Source: Nymphaea colorata (taxonomy: Eukaryota; Streptophyta; Magnoliopsida; Nymphaeales; Nymphaeaceae). Taken from it: a stretch of DNA of 64,000 bases. Positions 62,428 through 64,000 of this stretch are shown here, one piece after another. A program made the position numbers and the translations under genes. Positions within the stretch are counted from its first letter, which is position 1; the number at the start of each line of letters is the position of its first letter. The notes under the pieces were generated by a model. The model was not told where the DNA came from and did no database searches. It saw only the letters and a program-made list of their open reading frames with translations. The DNA is taken from assembly GCF_008831285.2 (NCBI RefSeq), contig NC_045139.1, positions 20,192,412 through 20,256,411 on the forward strand, written 5' to 3'.

Positions 62428-63925
62428 CGACCCTCCTGTTGGACTAGCTGTGGATGATCAAAGATGGTCTACCATCGAATTTTTGCAGAACTTGTTTGAT
62501 AATGTCTTTTATAGATGCAGTGAGATAGGTATGGTTGCAGGCCCAAAGAAATTCGTTGTGTTTGAAATTCCTTGGATGATTTAGAGACCCTCTTGCCTGT
62601 AGTGTAGGTTGTTTTGGGGTATTTGTTTTCTCTTAAAGCAATAAAAGGGAGGGAGCCCTATCTCCTGCGGGCTTTGCATTGGAAGGTAGGACCCTTCACC
62701 TCCAATTCTAAAGCTAGCCTTTTCTCAATGCAAAGAAGTAAAATAAGGATCTTAGGTTAGATTTTTTAGGTTTGTTAGTTTGATGGGTGATGGATCGTAT
62801 TATAAATTTTTTATTATGTCAGCAATGCAAAAGCATGCCATGTTAGATCAACATCAGATCCATGGACTTCAAATCCAGAGTGATTAAATATAGCAGTCAA
62901 AGGAGAGAAATTCAAGCTTTAGCGTGTCCTTGTTGTCGCTTAAAAAGTTGGTGTTGACTTTACACATTTCCCAATTAATTTCTCAACAATTGGCCAACGG
63001 AAAAGTCACATGCAATACAAACGAAAAAATGTATTCTTTCTCCATTAAGATCCTAAAGATGTGCGTAAATATTGTTCACAACTTTGGCTTCATCCATTTT
63101 TGAATGAGCATTTAATCGTTGGCCGTTTGGAGTTAAATTACGTTGTCCGACTAAGCTGCTAGGTTCGAGTCCAATAAGGGATCTTGTTTGAACCGTTGAC
63201 GTCCACAAGTGATAGTTACCGCCAAAACTCCCGGAAACAAACCCCACAAGCTAGGCTGTCTATATAAAGCGATAAATGGTTGAGAGAAAAACAAAAAGAA
63301 AAATATGTGAACTAATATTAGATGACAAAAATCCATCACATTTTTCTTTTTGTTTTTCTCGTAACAGTTCATTTGATCGGACAGTCCTTATTAGATGGCT
63401 GAGTGACTTTCAAAAGATTCACAATTCAATTTTCTTATATATATATATATAAATTGGTAGATCCCAGATAGCTACTTAGGGATAAAACACAAACTCTTTA
63501 AATTTTTGCTAAAAGAATACTTTAAACAAAATACAAACAACATTTGTAAAAAATAATTTGATACAAAACAAGCTTTAGTTTAAGTTGTTCTTAAGAAAAA
63601 TCATGATTTCTCCACTTTCAAAATTTTGGTGTTACATGAACAATTTTAATTTTATTTATTATAAAAATAGGGTTAAATTGTAAAAATGGTTAACCTAACA
63701 TATGTTTCTCATCAACTGATTTTCAAGATCATATCTATAAGGTTAGATTATAAAAAAAATACCTTAATCATTGCATTTAAGCAATTTGCTTTTTGTCCCT
63801 CACTTAGTAGTATAGGACCTACCAATCACTCTCTTTCTCTCTCTCTCTTTCTCTCTCTTGTTCTTGTATATAGGAGACTTCTTGTTCCCAAATTTTGTTA
63901 TGCATTTCTATTTTATAGCTCTCAC

Positions 63926-63929
<4 letters not shown>
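62428..63929. other. Unassigned AT-rich DNA
   Basis: No gene recognised; short TA run at 63436-63451 and a CT-rich tract near 63830-63860. The open frame at 62384-62584 begins inside the 63-bp duplication and resembles no family I know. Confidence 0.5.

Positions 63930-63970
<41 letters not shown>
63930..63970. repeat. (TA)n microsatellite
   Basis: An uninterrupted TA run of about 40 bp near the window end. Confidence 0.95.
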
Positions 63971-63975
<5 letters not shown>

Positions 63976-64000
63976 GACACTTAGGTTATGGATAAATACA

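Noticed and set aside
1-64000. CRISPR array, defence island or biosynthetic cluster
   Set aside because: Nothing of the kind is visible; the repeats found are degenerate tandem or transposon repeats in a plant nuclear context.

Overview
This window is nuclear DNA of a flowering plant. It is AT-rich, its one intact gene has many GT-AG introns, and the rest is typical plant accessory DNA: TA microsatellites, hAT, copia, gypsy, LINE and CACTA-like remnants, and decayed pieces of plant gene families. I cannot place the species more finely from sequence alone. No prokaryotic operon, CRISPR array, rRNA, or convincing intact tRNA gene is visible.

The only gene I can reconstruct end to end is on the minus strand, 36781 down to 23455. 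It is a MICRORCHIDIA (MORC) GHKL ATPase of 20 coding exons and 826 codons plus stop. Every junction keeps the frame, and the three Bergerat ATP-site motifs, the S5-like domain and a C-terminal coiled coil are all readable. Its first intron is 4.6 kb and holds a long TA microsatellite, a short-loop G-quadruplex motif and a possible SINE. MORC proteins help silence transposons, and this copy sits among many of them.

Region by region: 0-5 kb holds short repeats, a broken hAT (RICESLEEPER-like) transposase on the minus strand and a separate hAT-like terminus. 5-9.7 kb holds degenerate tandem repeats, a frameshifted SWEET sugar-transporter fragment and unassigned sequence. 9.75-14.2 kb is a decayed Ty1/copia element on the minus strand with recognisable diverged LTRs. 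15.4-16.6 kb is a degenerate ~97-bp tandem array. 17-23 kb is unassigned DNA with MITE-like and hAT-like pieces. 23.1-37 kb is the MORC gene. 39-42.5 kb is repeat-like DNA with a 637-bp tandem duplication. 43.2-44.1 kb is a LINE fragment that abuts a CACTA-like terminus at 44.12 kb. 44.74-44.89 kb is an orphan C-terminal exon of an ATX1/CCH-type copper chaperone. 46.3-50.6 kb is a decayed Ty3/gypsy pol on the minus strand. 50.6-64 kb has no gene I can support, but contains a telomere-like stretch, a ~560-bp direct-repeat pair 2.8 kb apart and a near-perfect 63-bp tandem duplication.

I found no convincing undescribed biological system. The most useful observations are the complete MORC model with a weak late splice donor, the nested LINE/CACTA-like junction, the SWEET and copper-chaperone relics, and several tandem repeats that the annotated features do not explain. 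All calls come from reading the sequence by eye and from memory of the protein families; no search was run.
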